DNA from: Cryomorphaceae bacterium
GTDB lineage: Bacteria; Bacteroidota; Bacteroidia; Flavobacteriales; Schleiferiaceae
Length of the DNA: 64,000 bases
Assembly: GCA_017858515.1 (NCBI GenBank)
Contig: JAFMBM010000006.1
Span: forward strand, 1 to 64,000
Reading direction: 5' to 3'
Shown: positions 7,384-16,194 of the stretch, one piece after another
Layout of the letters: each line of letters starts with the position of its first letter
Position numbering within the stretch: position 1 is the first letter of the stretch
Position numbers and translations under genes: made by a program
The notes under the pieces: model-generated
What the model was told of the DNA's origin: nothing
Seen by the model: only the letters and a program-made list of their open reading frames with translations
Databases searched by the model: none

Positions 7384-8706
7384 GGGAAAAAGTGCTTGAA
7401 AGACCGTGAGGAAGACAATCTTGAGATCCAACAATACCGACCAATTTTCTAGATAATAGACATCGGCTAGTACTCTAGACTCCAGTTCGCCTTCTTGTTC
7501 TATCTGTCCTCTATATCCTTGCACTTGCGCCAAGCCCGTAATTCCAGGCTTGATTAAATGCCGTACCATAAATCCATCCAACTTGTCTCTGTACTCCTTG
7601 GTATGCTCCAACATATGTGGCCTAGGACCAATAACCGACATTTCGCCTTTTAAGACATTGAGAAACTGCGGAAGCTCGTCTAGGCTGTGGCGGCGGATGA
7701 AATTTCCAACGGCAAAGGGTTTTCCATCCAATCCCAACGACCGAAATTTTAAGATATAGAATTGTTCTTCGTTCAATCCCGAGCGCAACTGGGTGAAGAA
7801 AATGGGCCCTCGACTGCTTACTAAGATTAATGGGGCGATAAGAATAAAGGCCAAAGGAAGAACAAGAACAATTACAAAGAGAGAGAGGAGTAGATCGAGC
7901 AATCGCTTTATACTTCGGTTTTTAAAGTTCTCTAGGGGCTCTTGTCGTGGGTAGATCAGCGGAATGCCCAGCAAATACTCCACCTCAAAGGATTTATTGA
8001 AGGGCATTTGAAAGTCGGGCACAATGCGGGTGCGCATCAAATGGGCGTCGGCAAAGCGCTGCCATTGCAGCAATTCAGCCGCATCACCTAGAGCAAGATA
8101 CAATTCTTGTACGCCAGATTTCTTTAGTTCGGCCGCGTAGTTCTCTGGCTTTATGCCCGCATTTTTCTTTTGCTCCAGAGACCAAACCAACTGCAATCCT
8201 TCTTGATATAAATGAGCCTCCGGATTGTTCAGTCTCTCAAAACTTCCACCCGAACCTACCAGACCAATCCGCCTCCGGCCTAGTCCTTTTTTTCTTCTAT
8301 TCTCTTGCCATTTAAAGTACAATCCATCCCAAACCAATAGAAAGAGAGTCCAAAGAGCGTAGAAATAAATGCCAAACAATCGAGAGAAGAAAGTTTCTTT
8401 TAAGGCTAAGAGCAAAAGGGCGAAGAGCAAAATATGCCAGAGGATAAGTCCTAGGCTTTGTCCCATCTTCTTGCGCACTCCTTCTTTCCATTGCAAAGGA
8501 GTAGCGCTTCTATTGAGCTGACGAAGCACCAACCAAAGCAAATTGTTGAAGACCCAGAGTTGGAGGTAATAATTATAATAGGTAGGATTCTCTACCCGCA
8601 GATCGTCGAATCGCAAACTCACGGCACTCAGAAAGGCCAAATTGAGCATCAACCATCCACCTAGAAAATCGATCAGCTGCTCTTTCTTTACACCCAATTG
8701 GTTCAT
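7366..8706 (-). CDS. Polyprenyl-phosphate sugar-1-phosphate transferase (WcaJ-like initiating enzyme)
   Basis: The likely initiating enzyme of the glycan: it transfers a sugar-1-phosphate from a nucleotide sugar to undecaprenyl phosphate at the inner membrane. An N-terminal half with about four membrane helices and a Rossmann-like segment precedes the catalytic bacterial-sugar-transferase domain (263-446). That domain shows a membrane-entering helix, KFRS (320-323), the catalytic DELPQ (343-347), IGPRP (359-363) and PGITGLAQVQG. The stretch between KFRS and RRHSLDELPQ is unusually short. The start ATG overlaps the aminopeptidase stop as ATGA, so the two are probably co-transcribed. The donor sugar is unknown. 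Confidence 0.92.
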   Translation of the reverse strand: MNQLGVKKEQLIDFLGGWLMLNLAFLSAVSLRFDDLRVENPTYYNYYLQLWVFNNLLWLVLRQLNRSATPLQWKEGVRKKMGQSLGLILWHILLFALLLLALKETFFSRLFGIYFYALWTLFLLVWDGLYFKWQENRRKKGLGRRRIGLVGSGGSFERLNNPEAHLYQEGLQLVWSLEQKKNAGIKPENYAAELKKSGVQELYLALGDAAELLQWQRFADAHLMRTRIVPDFQMPFNKSFEVEYLLGIPLIYPRQEPLENFKNRSIKRLLDLLLSLFVIVLVLPLAFILIAPLILVSSRGPIFFTQLRSGLNEEQFYILKFRSLGLDGKPFAVGNFIRRHSLDELPQFLNVLKGEMSVIGPRPHMLEHTKEYRDKLDGFMVRHLIKPGITGLAQVQGYRGQIEQEGELESRVLADVYYLENWSVLLDLKIVFLTVFQALFPLPKAR

Positions 8707-11048
8707 TTCTTCCAGCCGCTTAATCGGTCAAACACGGCTTGCTGATTGTCTGTCCAGGTTTCATACACCTGCTTTACTCTTTGCTCTACTTTAGAATTAT
8801 GCGTTCCATCTTTCAAGAAGAAATGAACATAGTCTCTGGTAGGACGCGCAATTCTCCCATTCGGATCGAAATAATCTTGAAGACAGCCTTCCAAGACCTC
8901 CTGATCGAAAACCCCTTTGCCTTTCATCGTCATCGAGCTCAAGGCCATTCCTCTTGTGTTGAATTCGTTTTGTGGAAGAGCCAAGGCAATGAGTTGAGCC
9001 TTGCCGGCTTCGTCTCCCTTTAAAAGCAAATAGGTGCTGGCTGCCACCTTCAGATTTTTCACCACGGGTTCATTGTAATCGAGCGCCAAGCGCGCATGGG
9101 CCACACATAGCTTTGGATCCTTTTGAAACCAAATGCTCAAAGCCGTTTCCTTCGATTTATAGGAAGGATTCTCCCAAAGCTTTTCGGCCAACTTCACAGA
9201 CCATTCACTGGTATTCGTATTCTGACTGAAATACATATCCACCAAAAAACGCAGCGAGTCTATTCCACAAAGTTGCAGCAGCATCTCTTCTTTTAGGTTG
9301 GATGTAGGAAGCGCGTTTAAGACCGTCCAGATAAAATCGACTTCCTTTAATTGGAGACTCTTTTCTATGTCTTTCTTCCCCAAAGTAAGTGCGGAGGGAT
9401 AATAGCGAAGCAGATACTTTTGAACCTCTGGGTTCTCCAACTTCAACAGTTGTTTCAGAGCTTTTTCTTCCAAAGGCGCCATTTCCCATTTCGCTAAACA
9501 TTTTAAATCTACATCTGGATAAGCCGCTAAAAGGTCTCTTCCTTCTAGATCCAATCTATTGAGATTCTCAGCAGAGCCCAGGCGAAGGAATTGTGTCTCC
9601 AAGCGACCGTCGGCATGCACTAGCAAAAGCTCTAGCCTCATGGGCGCTTTAGAAGGATTGTAGATTTCTATGCTCTGTTTGTTTTTCTTTCCAACGAGCT
9701 TTAGGCCCAACTCAGGCTCCCCAGCTCCTTCCACCCAATAATCGAAGAAGTCTTGGTAGATTTCATACTTATCCTTATCCATAGAAGTCAGCAGGTCAGA
9801 TGCCTGTACCACGCCATATTCGTTTGCCTTTAGAAAATCGATTATTCCCTCCTTAAAAACCTCTTCTCCCACATATTCCTTCAACATAGAAACCACCCAT
9901 CCACCTTTATCGTAGAAGGCCACTGAACCGGCTTTCTCGTCTGAAACGGAGCAAGGCTTGTTCGCACTTTGACTAAAAACGCGTTGAGCGGCTTGTTCAC
10001 GAGACAACCGATAGAGAAAATCGCTTTCAAATTGCTTTTTCGCTTCCCACTGCCAATAGGTGGCAAATCCTTCATGCAACCAATGGTGGCTAGAATTCAG
10101 CGCTGTGACCGAGTTTCCGAACCAATGATGGGCCATTTCGTGGGCTTGAATTTCCAATTGGGTGCGATCGGCATACAAGATCATTGAATCTTGCAAGAAA
10201 AAATCGCCCATGGCAACGGCCGAGGTATTCTCCATAGCGCCATGCTTGAAATTGGCTACGGGTATGTGCTTATAGGTGGCAGTCCATGGAAACTTTACTC
10301 CTATCGCCTCCTGCATCCAAACAAATAGATCGGCGGTCTGATTATAATTCTCCTGAAACAAAGCCTTGTGCTCTGGATACAACAGATGCTGGAAAATCTG
10401 TCCTTCTTTTTCGTCCCATTTCATATTGTATTTTCCAATACCCAAGAAAATGAGGTAAGAGGGATGTGCTTCGGCCAGACGGTAATGCCAATGTTTTGAA
10501 TTCTCGGCTGCTTTTTGGGTGGATGGGAGCAAGATACCATTTGATACCACTTCGTATTCCGAAGGAAAATCAAGCACTATTTCGGTAGATACTTTATCTC
10601 TTTGATCGTCTTGATGTGGAATCCAATGCCGGTGATCGATGCCCTGCCCTTGAGTCCATATTTGCGGATTCGGATCGGCATTGTTCCAACCTCTGAAGTA
10701 AATTCCCTTGCGCGGCTGCGCAGCATATTCAATCTCTATATTGTGCTTTTTGCTTCGGTCAACTTCTCCTGGCTTAAACCACAATCCATTTTCATTGAAT
10801 TGGTAGGGATGTTCGTTTCCGTTCCATTTAAAAGAAGAATAAGAAAGTTGAACTCCATCCAACCAAATGCTGTCGGTAGATGTTAAGAGCATACAATCGA
10901 TAGAAACCTTGGCGTTTAGACTGGATTCGGTTGGATTTAAATCCAATTCTAAAACAAGTTTCAACTGATCGATGGGAAGACTTTTTTCTTGACCAAGAGA
11001 AGTCTGTAAACAAAAAACGGAGAGTATCGAATAAATGTATTTCTTCAT
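8703..11048 (-). CDS. Secreted M1-family zinc aminopeptidase
   Basis: A gluzincin aminopeptidase predicted to be exported, removing N-terminal residues from peptides in the periplasm or outside. It begins with a signal peptide (MKK..., hydrophobic core, cleavage near residue 20). The exopeptidase motif GAMEN is at 270-274, and zinc ligands HEMAH (303-307) and E326 sit in the usual H-E-X2-H-X18-E spacing. HEAT-like helical repeats fill the C-terminal third. The frame continues upstream to an ATG at 11096, but only the ATG at 11048 gives a signal peptide and it does not overlap recG. 781 residues. A near-consensus promoter box (TTACTTTG) ends only 5 bases before this ATG. Downstream it is coupled to the sugar transferase gene. 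Confidence 0.93.
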   Translation of the reverse strand: MKKYIYSILSVFCLQTSLGQEKSLPIDQLKLVLELDLNPTESSLNAKVSIDCMLLTSTDSIWLDGVQLSYSSFKWNGNEHPYQFNENGLWFKPGEVDRSKKHNIEIEYAAQPRKGIYFRGWNNADPNPQIWTQGQGIDHRHWIPHQDDQRDKVSTEIVLDFPSEYEVVSNGILLPSTQKAAENSKHWHYRLAEAHPSYLIFLGIGKYNMKWDEKEGQIFQHLLYPEHKALFQENYNQTADLFVWMQEAIGVKFPWTATYKHIPVANFKHGAMENTSAVAMGDFFLQDSMILYADRTQLEIQAHEMAHHWFGNSVTALNSSHHWLHEGFATYWQWEAKKQFESDFLYRLSREQAAQRVFSQSANKPCSVSDEKAGSVAFYDKGGWVVSMLKEYVGEEVFKEGIIDFLKANEYGVVQASDLLTSMDKDKYEIYQDFFDYWVEGAGEPELGLKLVGKKNKQSIEIYNPSKAPMRLELLLVHADGRLETQFLRLGSAENLNRLDLEGRDLLAAYPDVDLKCLAKWEMAPLEEKALKQLLKLENPEVQKYLLRYYPSALTLGKKDIEKSLQLKEVDFIWTVLNALPTSNLKEEMLLQLCGIDSLRFLVDMYFSQNTNTSEWSVKLAEKLWENPSYKSKETALSIWFQKDPKLCVAHARLALDYNEPVVKNLKVAASTYLLLKGDEAGKAQLIALALPQNEFNTRGMALSSMTMKGKGVFDQEVLEGCLQDYFDPNGRIARPTRDYVHFFLKDGTHNSKVEQRVKQVYETWTDNQQAVFDRLSGWKK

Positions 11049-11075
11049 AGCACCAAAGTAAGGCATTGAAGCCTC

Positions 11076-11083
11076 TATTTTTG
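11076..11083 (+). promoter_or_regulatory. Candidate promoter box TATTTTTG for recG
   Basis: The octamer TATTTTTG fits the Bacteroidota -7 consensus TAnnTTTG exactly. It ends four bases before the recG ATG at 11088, so the transcript would have almost no leader. No clear TTG element lies 17-21 bases upstream. Confidence 0.45.
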
Positions 11084-11087
11084 AACC

Positions 11088-13187
11088 ATGAGCCAAGGAT
11101 TTTTAGAAACGGGTATTGAATATTTAAAAGGAGTGGGACCTCAAAAGGCCTCCTTATTAAAAGAGGAGTTGGCCATCAAGACCTTTGGCGATCTACTGCG
11201 CTATTATCCCTTTCGATATGTAGACCGCACACGGGTGCATACATTACTCGAGATATTGGAGGAAGAAGGAGAGGTGCAATTAGAGCTTCGCCTGAGCAGA
11301 GTGGAAGAAATAGGCGGACCAAAAGCCAAGCGATTGGTTGCCATGGCAACCGATGGACAACGATCTATTGAGCTGGTTTGGTTCAAAGGAATTAAGTGGA
11401 TTAAATCTTCCTTAGTAATAGGAGGTCGTTATGTAATATTTGGTAAGCCCAGTCGGTTTAAGGGGAAGATTAACATCGTACATCCCGAAATGGAACTGCT
11501 TGTGCCTGAGCAGGAGTTCAAGGGCAAAGGCATGCAGCCCGTCTATCATACGACCGAAAAACTCAGCAATAGAGGATTGAACAGCAGCGGAATCGCCCGA
11601 CTCACAGGAGAACTGGTGCGCAATCCGCATTTTCAACTGCAAGAATATTTGCCTACCGCTTGGTTGCAGCAATACAATTGGCCCGAAGCACAAGAAGCCT
11701 TTCAGAATGTGCATCACCCAAGCTATGGCAGCATTTTAGAAAAAGCCATTCAGAGAATAAAGTTTGAAGAATTCTTCTTCCTAGAACTGCATTTATTGCG
11801 GCATAAGCTAAACCACAAGAAAACCTATAAAGGATTTGTCTTCTCCAAAGTAGGCGACGCTTTCAACGATTTTTATTTCAAGCAACTTCCATTTGAGCTC
11901 ACCGATGCTCAAAAAAGAGTGATGAAAGAAATTAGAGCCGATATGGGATCCGGAGAGCATATGAATCGGCTTTTGCAGGGAGATGTGGGAAGTGGCAAAA
12001 CCATCGTGGCTCTTTTGTGCATGCTTCTAGCCCTCGACAATGGATTTCAAGCAAGCTTGATGGCGCCCACCGAAATACTGGCCACTCAGCATTATCATAC
12101 CCTCACCGAATTGCTCGACGGACTTCCCTACCCCATTCGCCTATTAACTGGAAGTACCAAGACCGCCCAGCGAAACGAAATACATTCCCTGCTGGAATCA
12201 GGCGAACTTCCCTTCTTAGTAGGAACCCATGCCTTATTAGAGGAAAAAGTAAAATTCAAGAATCTTGGTTTAGCCATAATCGATGAGCAACACCGCTTTG
12301 GTGTAGCCCAACGCGCAGCCCTTTGGAAGAAAAACACCCTTCCACCCCACATCTTAGTGATGACCGCCACACCCATCCCCCGCACCCTCGCCATGACGGT
12401 TCACGGCGATTTGGATGTAAGTGTAATCGATGAACTACCCCCAGGACGAAAACCCATTAAGACGGTGCATCGCTTTGAAAACAGAAGGTTGGAAGTAATT
12501 GGATTTATGAAACAAGAGATTGCCAAAGGCCGACAAGTCTATGTGGTTTTTCCCTTGATTGAAGAATCCGAAACCTTAGATTATAAAAATCTGCAAGAAG
12601 GCTTTCAGCACATCCAAGATCTTTTCCCCAGGCCCGAGTTTGAAGTAGCCATGGTCCACGGACAGATGAAGCCCGAAGAAAAAGACTTCGAAATGAAACG
12701 CTTCGCCGAAGGCGTTTGTCAGATCTTAGTAGCCACCACTGTAATAGAAGTAGGTGTAAACGTGCCCAATGCCACAGTGATGCTTGTAGAAAGTGCAGAG
12801 CGATTTGGTTTATCTCAGTTGCATCAGCTCCGAGGCCGAGTAGGCCGAGGAGGAGATCAATCGTATTGCATCTTAATGACCGGTCAGAAATTAAGCAACG
12901 AAGCCCGCACCCGAATGGAAACCATGGTGACCACCCAAGACGGCTTCCGAATAGCAGAAGTGGACTTGCAATTAAGAGGTCCGGGCGATTTATTAGGTAC
13001 ACAGCAAAGCGGACTAATGGATTTAAAATTGGCGAGCTTAACAAAAGATGCGGCTCTTTTGCACATCGCCAGAGATAAAGCCGAAGAAATTTTGCGCTCC
13101 GATGAGGAGTTTGAGCAATTGGAAGCAATGAAAATAGAATACAGAAGGAGATATGGAAAAAAAGCCATTTGGTTTAGAATTTCTTAA
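11088..13187 (+). CDS. recG: ATP-dependent DNA helicase RecG
   Basis: A branch-migrating helicase that remodels stalled replication forks and Holliday junctions. Domain order is as in known RecG. The N-terminal wedge/OB region begins with FLETGIEYLKGVGP at residues 5-18. A superfamily 2 helicase core follows, with Walker A GDVGSGKT near 297-304, the DEQH box near 398 (DEQHRFG) and TATPIPRTLA. The C-terminal part has VATTVIEVGVNVPNA, QLRGRVGRG and the TRG-type end. 699 residues is the normal length. The start ATG at 11088 matches the conserved N-terminus. It is divergent from the aminopeptidase with only 39 bp between start codons. Confidence 0.98.
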   Translation: MSQGFLETGIEYLKGVGPQKASLLKEELAIKTFGDLLRYYPFRYVDRTRVHTLLEILEEEGEVQLELRLSRVEEIGGPKAKRLVAMATDGQRSIELVWFKGIKWIKSSLVIGGRYVIFGKPSRFKGKINIVHPEMELLVPEQEFKGKGMQPVYHTTEKLSNRGLNSSGIARLTGELVRNPHFQLQEYLPTAWLQQYNWPEAQEAFQNVHHPSYGSILEKAIQRIKFEEFFFLELHLLRHKLNHKKTYKGFVFSKVGDAFNDFYFKQLPFELTDAQKRVMKEIRADMGSGEHMNRLLQGDVGSGKTIVALLCMLLALDNGFQASLMAPTEILATQHYHTLTELLDGLPYPIRLLTGSTKTAQRNEIHSLLESGELPFLVGTHALLEEKVKFKNLGLAIIDEQHRFGVAQRAALWKKNTLPPHILVMTATPIPRTLAMTVHGDLDVSVIDELPPGRKPIKTVHRFENRRLEVIGFMKQEIAKGRQVYVVFPLIEESETLDYKNLQEGFQHIQDLFPRPEFEVAMVHGQMKPEEKDFEMKRFAEGVCQILVATTVIEVGVNVPNATVMLVESAERFGLSQLHQLRGRVGRGGDQSYCILMTGQKLSNEARTRMETMVTTQDGFRIAEVDLQLRGPGDLLGTQQSGLMDLKLASLTKDAALLHIARDKAEEILRSDEEFEQLEAMKIEYRRRYGKKAIWFRIS

Positions 13188-13223
13188 GAGAATGGTATCA
13201 ATCAAAGTTCTATTTTCGGCCTA

Positions 13224-13862
13224 ATGGCACGCAGAAAGAAGAATAGAGAGACGGGGGGTCTGTTCAGGAATGGAAAAGCCTATTTTTTTCGGTTTTCACG
13301 CAAAGGTGGAGTAGGGTTTCTCAAGAAGAACTTATCGAAGTTCTTGCTGGCATTGATTGCCTTCGCGGGGGTCTTTGCCTTGGCCAATCACTTCATCCTT
13401 ACCGATGAATTAACCCAATGGATCGAAACATCCCTGCCACCCCTCTGGCTTGTTGGCATTTTGTTTATATCAGAGTGCTTCCTCGGAATTCTTCCCCCCG
13501 ACTTATTCATTTGGGCATTGAGCAGTTATCAATATCCTTATCTATGGGTTTTGGCGCTAGCCATTGTTTCCTATGTAGGTGGAATTATCTCTTTCTATTT
13601 CGGAACCCAATTGTTCAAGATTCCGAGAATCCACCGCTGGGTAGAAGAACGTTATGTCGATGAATTCAAGCAAATCCGCAAATACGGAGGTCTATTGATC
13701 TCGATAGCCGCATTAACCCCGCTTCCTTTTAGTCCTGTGAGTTTAGTATCCGGAGTGGTGCACTATCCCCTTAAAAAGTATTTAGTAGTGGCCTTAATGC
13801 GCTTTGTTCGTTTCTTTTTGTACGCCTTTGTAATCTTTGAGTTCCCAAGTCTTTTTCAATAG
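13224..13862 (+). CDS. DedA/VTT-domain membrane protein
   Basis: A polytopic inner-membrane protein of the DedA/SNARE-associated (VTT) superfamily; bacterial relatives act in lipid-carrier flipping and membrane homeostasis. After a basic N-terminus (about 40 residues rich in Arg/Lys) come 4-5 hydrophobic segments. The conserved block includes GTQLFKIPRIHRWVEERYV, the PLPFSPVSLVSGVVHYP loop and a final helix. 212 residues, typical. TATTTTCG, one base off the TAnnTTTG box, ends 5 bases before the ATG, so the transcript could be nearly leaderless. Only one base separates its stop from the aspartate kinase start, suggesting co-transcription. Substrate unknown. Confidence 0.85.
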   Translation: MARRKKNRETGGLFRNGKAYFFRFSRKGGVGFLKKNLSKFLLALIAFAGVFALANHFILTDELTQWIETSLPPLWLVGILFISECFLGILPPDLFIWALSSYQYPYLWVLALAIVSYVGGIISFYFGTQLFKIPRIHRWVEERYVDEFKQIRKYGGLLISIAALTPLPFSPVSLVSGVVHYPLKKYLVVALMRFVRFFLYAFVIFEFPSLFQ

Positions 13863-13863
13863 T

Positions 13864-15129
13864 ATGGAAGGATTAAAGCAAGTTTTTAAGTTCGGAGGTG
13901 CATCGGTAAAAGATGCCGCAGGCATTCGAAATATGACGGAGCTTCTAAAGGGCTTCCAAGAGACCCAGCTCATCATTGTGGTGAGTGCCATGGCCAAAAC
14001 CACCAATTCATTAGAGTTGGTGCTTAAATATTGGTATGAAGCTTCAGAAGAATGCAGGAAGGTGTGGAAAGAAATTCAAAACTTCCACCTAAACATTGTA
14101 GACGAACTGTTTCAGGAAAAAGAGGCGCGTGAAGAAGTGTATCAAAGCCTAAACCCGATTTGGGCTGCGATGAATGAACAATTGAGTTCGAAACCCACCC
14201 ACTTCGCCCGAGATTATGATAAAATGGTCTCCTTTGGAGAATTGCTTTCAACGAAAATCATCTCTCACTATTTAAATAAGGAAGGATTGGTGGTTGTCTG
14301 GAAAGATTGTCGCGCACTTATCGCAACCGACTCAACGCATCGAAATGCCCGAATAGAATGGGAAGCCACTGAGAGAAAAATGAAAGAGGCATTGGATAAT
14401 ACCAGCTGGTTTATTACCCAGGGTTTCATAGGAGCCAATGCTGAAGGCGAAACCACCACCTTAGGAAGAGAAGGCTCGGACTATACAGCAGCCGCCATTT
14501 GTTACGCCCTAGAATACGATTCGGTTACCATCTGGAAGGATGTACCTGGAATTAAGAACGGAGATCCGAAAGTGTTTAAAGACACCGTATTGCTTCATCA
14601 ACTCTCCTATGAAGAAGCAATTGAATTAGCCTATTATGGAGCTTCGGTTATCCATCCAAAGACTATTCAGCCCTTGCAGAGGAAATCCATCCCTCTATTT
14701 GTCAAAAGCTTCATTGAACCTCAAAATCCTGGAACGCATATTGGAAAGGATCTCGAATTAACACCACATATCGATTGCTTTATTCGCAAGGAGAAACAAT
14801 GGTGGTTAAGAGTTTCCACCCGAGATTTAGCTTTTATCGCCGAAGACCAACTGAGTTTCATTTATAAGATCTTCTACGACTTGGGAATTAGAGTTAATCT
14901 ATCCAGTCACAGTGCCGTAAGCTCCAGTTTCTGTTTTAATGGCGAGCCTCAATTGCAAGTAGAACTGTTTAAACGTTTGGAAAAATTCTTTGAATTGGAG
15001 CTAATCAAAGAAGCACAACTCTATACCATTCGTCATTCCAGATTGGGCTCGAAAGAAAAGATAGAGGGCTACAGAAAGGTGCTTCACGAGCAAATGAGCA
15101 AAGACACATTTCAACTCGTAGTGGTTTGA
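13864..15129 (+). CDS. Aspartate kinase
   Basis: Phosphorylates aspartate as the first step towards lysine, threonine and methionine (and diaminopimelate for peptidoglycan). The phosphate-binding VFKFGGASVKD lies at residues 7-17. Catalytic-core features include the kinase segment TTLGREGSDYTAA and a GVPG-like KDVPGIKNGDP. The C-terminal ~130 residues form a regulatory region of the ACT type, though poorly conserved. 421 residues. I take ATG at 13864, right after the upstream stop, not the in-frame ATG at 13837 inside the DedA gene, because the conserved strand follows directly. Being single-domain, it is not fused to homoserine dehydrogenase. Which aspartokinase paralog it is cannot be told. 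Confidence 0.93.
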   Translation: MEGLKQVFKFGGASVKDAAGIRNMTELLKGFQETQLIIVVSAMAKTTNSLELVLKYWYEASEECRKVWKEIQNFHLNIVDELFQEKEAREEVYQSLNPIWAAMNEQLSSKPTHFARDYDKMVSFGELLSTKIISHYLNKEGLVVVWKDCRALIATDSTHRNARIEWEATERKMKEALDNTSWFITQGFIGANAEGETTTLGREGSDYTAAAICYALEYDSVTIWKDVPGIKNGDPKVFKDTVLLHQLSYEEAIELAYYGASVIHPKTIQPLQRKSIPLFVKSFIEPQNPGTHIGKDLELTPHIDCFIRKEKQWWLRVSTRDLAFIAEDQLSFIYKIFYDLGIRVNLSSHSAVSSSFCFNGEPQLQVELFKRLEKFFELELIKEAQLYTIRHSRLGSKEKIEGYRKVLHEQMSKDTFQLVVV

Positions 15130-15173
15130 AATCAAGTTTTTTTCATGTTTAATAGAAGATTGTTACATCACCT

Positions 15174-15204
15174 ATTGTGGGCATTGAAAATGATTGTACC
15201 TTTG
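15174..15204 (+). promoter_or_regulatory. Promoter of the str/S10/spc/alpha cluster
   Basis: ATTG at 15174-15177 and TACCTTTG at 15197-15204, separated by 19 bases, match the Bacteroidota sigma factor consensus (TTG ... TAnnTTTG). The box ends 53 bases before the rpsL ATG. I saw no comparably clear promoter at the other starts inside the cluster up to 32136, although I did not scan every gene exhaustively; this is probably the main promoter. Confidence 0.7.
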
Positions 15205-15257
15205 CAGTCCCCTAAAAATTAGGGAATATAGCGTAAAGACAAGAAAAACAAGCGTTT

Positions 15258-15680
15258 ATGCCAACCATTCAGCAATTGGTGCGGAAAGGTCGTACGAAAA
15301 TCGAGAAGAAGAGTAAGTCGGCTGCTTTGGATGCATCTCCTCAAAGAAGAGGTGTTTGTACCCGAGTTTATACTACCACACCTAAGAAGCCTAACTCGGC
15401 TTTGCGTAAAGTAGCGCGTGTGCGTTTAACCAACGGAAACGAGGTTAATGCATACATACCTGGAGAAGGACACAATTTACAAGAGCACTCGATCGTATTG
15501 GTTAGAGGAGGAAGGGTAAAAGATTTACCTGGAGTTCGATACCATATTGTTAGAGGAGCATTGGATACTGCCGGAGTAGATGGCAGGAGACAACGTAGAT
15601 CGAAATACGGAGCTAAGCGTCCTAAGCCAGGAGCAGTAGCAGCAGCGGCCAAAGGTGCTGTTAAAGGCAAGAAGAAATAA
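15258..15680 (+). CDS. rpsL: 30S ribosomal protein S12
   Basis: A decoding-centre protein of the small subunit and the usual site of streptomycin-resistance mutations. The [11 protein letters not shown] block (41-51) and the [12 protein letters not shown] segment are diagnostic. Lys43 and Lys44 are present, so the sequence looks streptomycin-sensitive at these positions. An Ala/Lys-rich C-terminal tail makes it 140 residues, longer than the ~124 of E. coli and common in this phylum. First gene of the str block. Confidence 0.98.
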   Translation: MPTIQQLVRKGRTKIEKKSKSAALDASPQRRGVCTRVYTTTPKKPNSALRKVARVRLTNGNEVNAYIPGEGHNLQEHSIVLVRGGRVKDLPGVRYHIVRGALDTAGVDGRRQRRSKYGAKRPKPGAVAAAAKGAVKGKKK

Positions 15681-15699
15681 GAAGCTTTACTGAGAAGAA

Positions 15700-16170
15700 A
15701 TGAGAAAGCAAAGAGCTAAAAAACGTCCACTGTTACCGGATCCGAAATTCAACGATCCACTGGTAACTCGTTTTGTGAACAACCTGATGTATGATGGCAA
15801 AAAGAGCACTGCTTTCGCTGTGTTTTATGATGCCATTGCAAGTGTATCTGAAAAGACAGAAAGACCAGACGGTCTGGAAGTTTGGAAAGAGGCTTTAACC
15901 AACGTAATGCCGCATGTAGAAGTGCGCAGCCGTCGTGTGGGTGGAGCTACCTTCCAGATCCCAATGCAGATTCGTCCAGATCGCAAGATTTCCATGGCAA
16001 TGAAATGGTTGATTAACTATTCACGTAAACGCAATGAGAAGACTATGAGCATGCGCCTAGCGAATGAAATTATTGCAGCAGCCAAAGAAGAAGGAGCTGC
16101 GGTAAAGAAGCGCATGGATACTCATAAGATGGCGGAAGCTAATAAGGCGTTCTCACATTTCCGTTTCTAA
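15700..16170 (+). CDS. rpsG: 30S ribosomal protein S7
   Basis: A primary 16S rRNA binder that organises the 3' head domain of the small subunit. 156 residues. It shows the N-terminal KKRPLLPDPKFNDPLVTRFVN and the VRSRRVGGATFQIP beta-hairpin region at about 75-88. It lies 19 bases after rpsL, in the conserved rpsL-rpsG-fusA order. Confidence 0.98.
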   Translation: MRKQRAKKRPLLPDPKFNDPLVTRFVNNLMYDGKKSTAFAVFYDAIASVSEKTERPDGLEVWKEALTNVMPHVEVRSRRVGGATFQIPMQIRPDRKISMAMKWLINYSRKRNEKTMSMRLANEIIAAAKEEGAAVKKRMDTHKMAEANKAFSHFRF

Positions 16171-16194
16171 ACGAATTATTGACTAAGAATTATA

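Noticed and set aside
12505-13128. 207-codon minus-strand frame inside recG
   Set aside because: It is a shadow of recG codons. The recG reading is fully supported by motifs, and the antisense product has no recognisable features.
716-15129. The polysaccharide region as a recently acquired genomic island
   Set aside because: There is no integrase, insertion sequence, direct-repeat boundary or tRNA at its edges in the window, and its base composition by eye merges into that of recG and the aminopeptidase.
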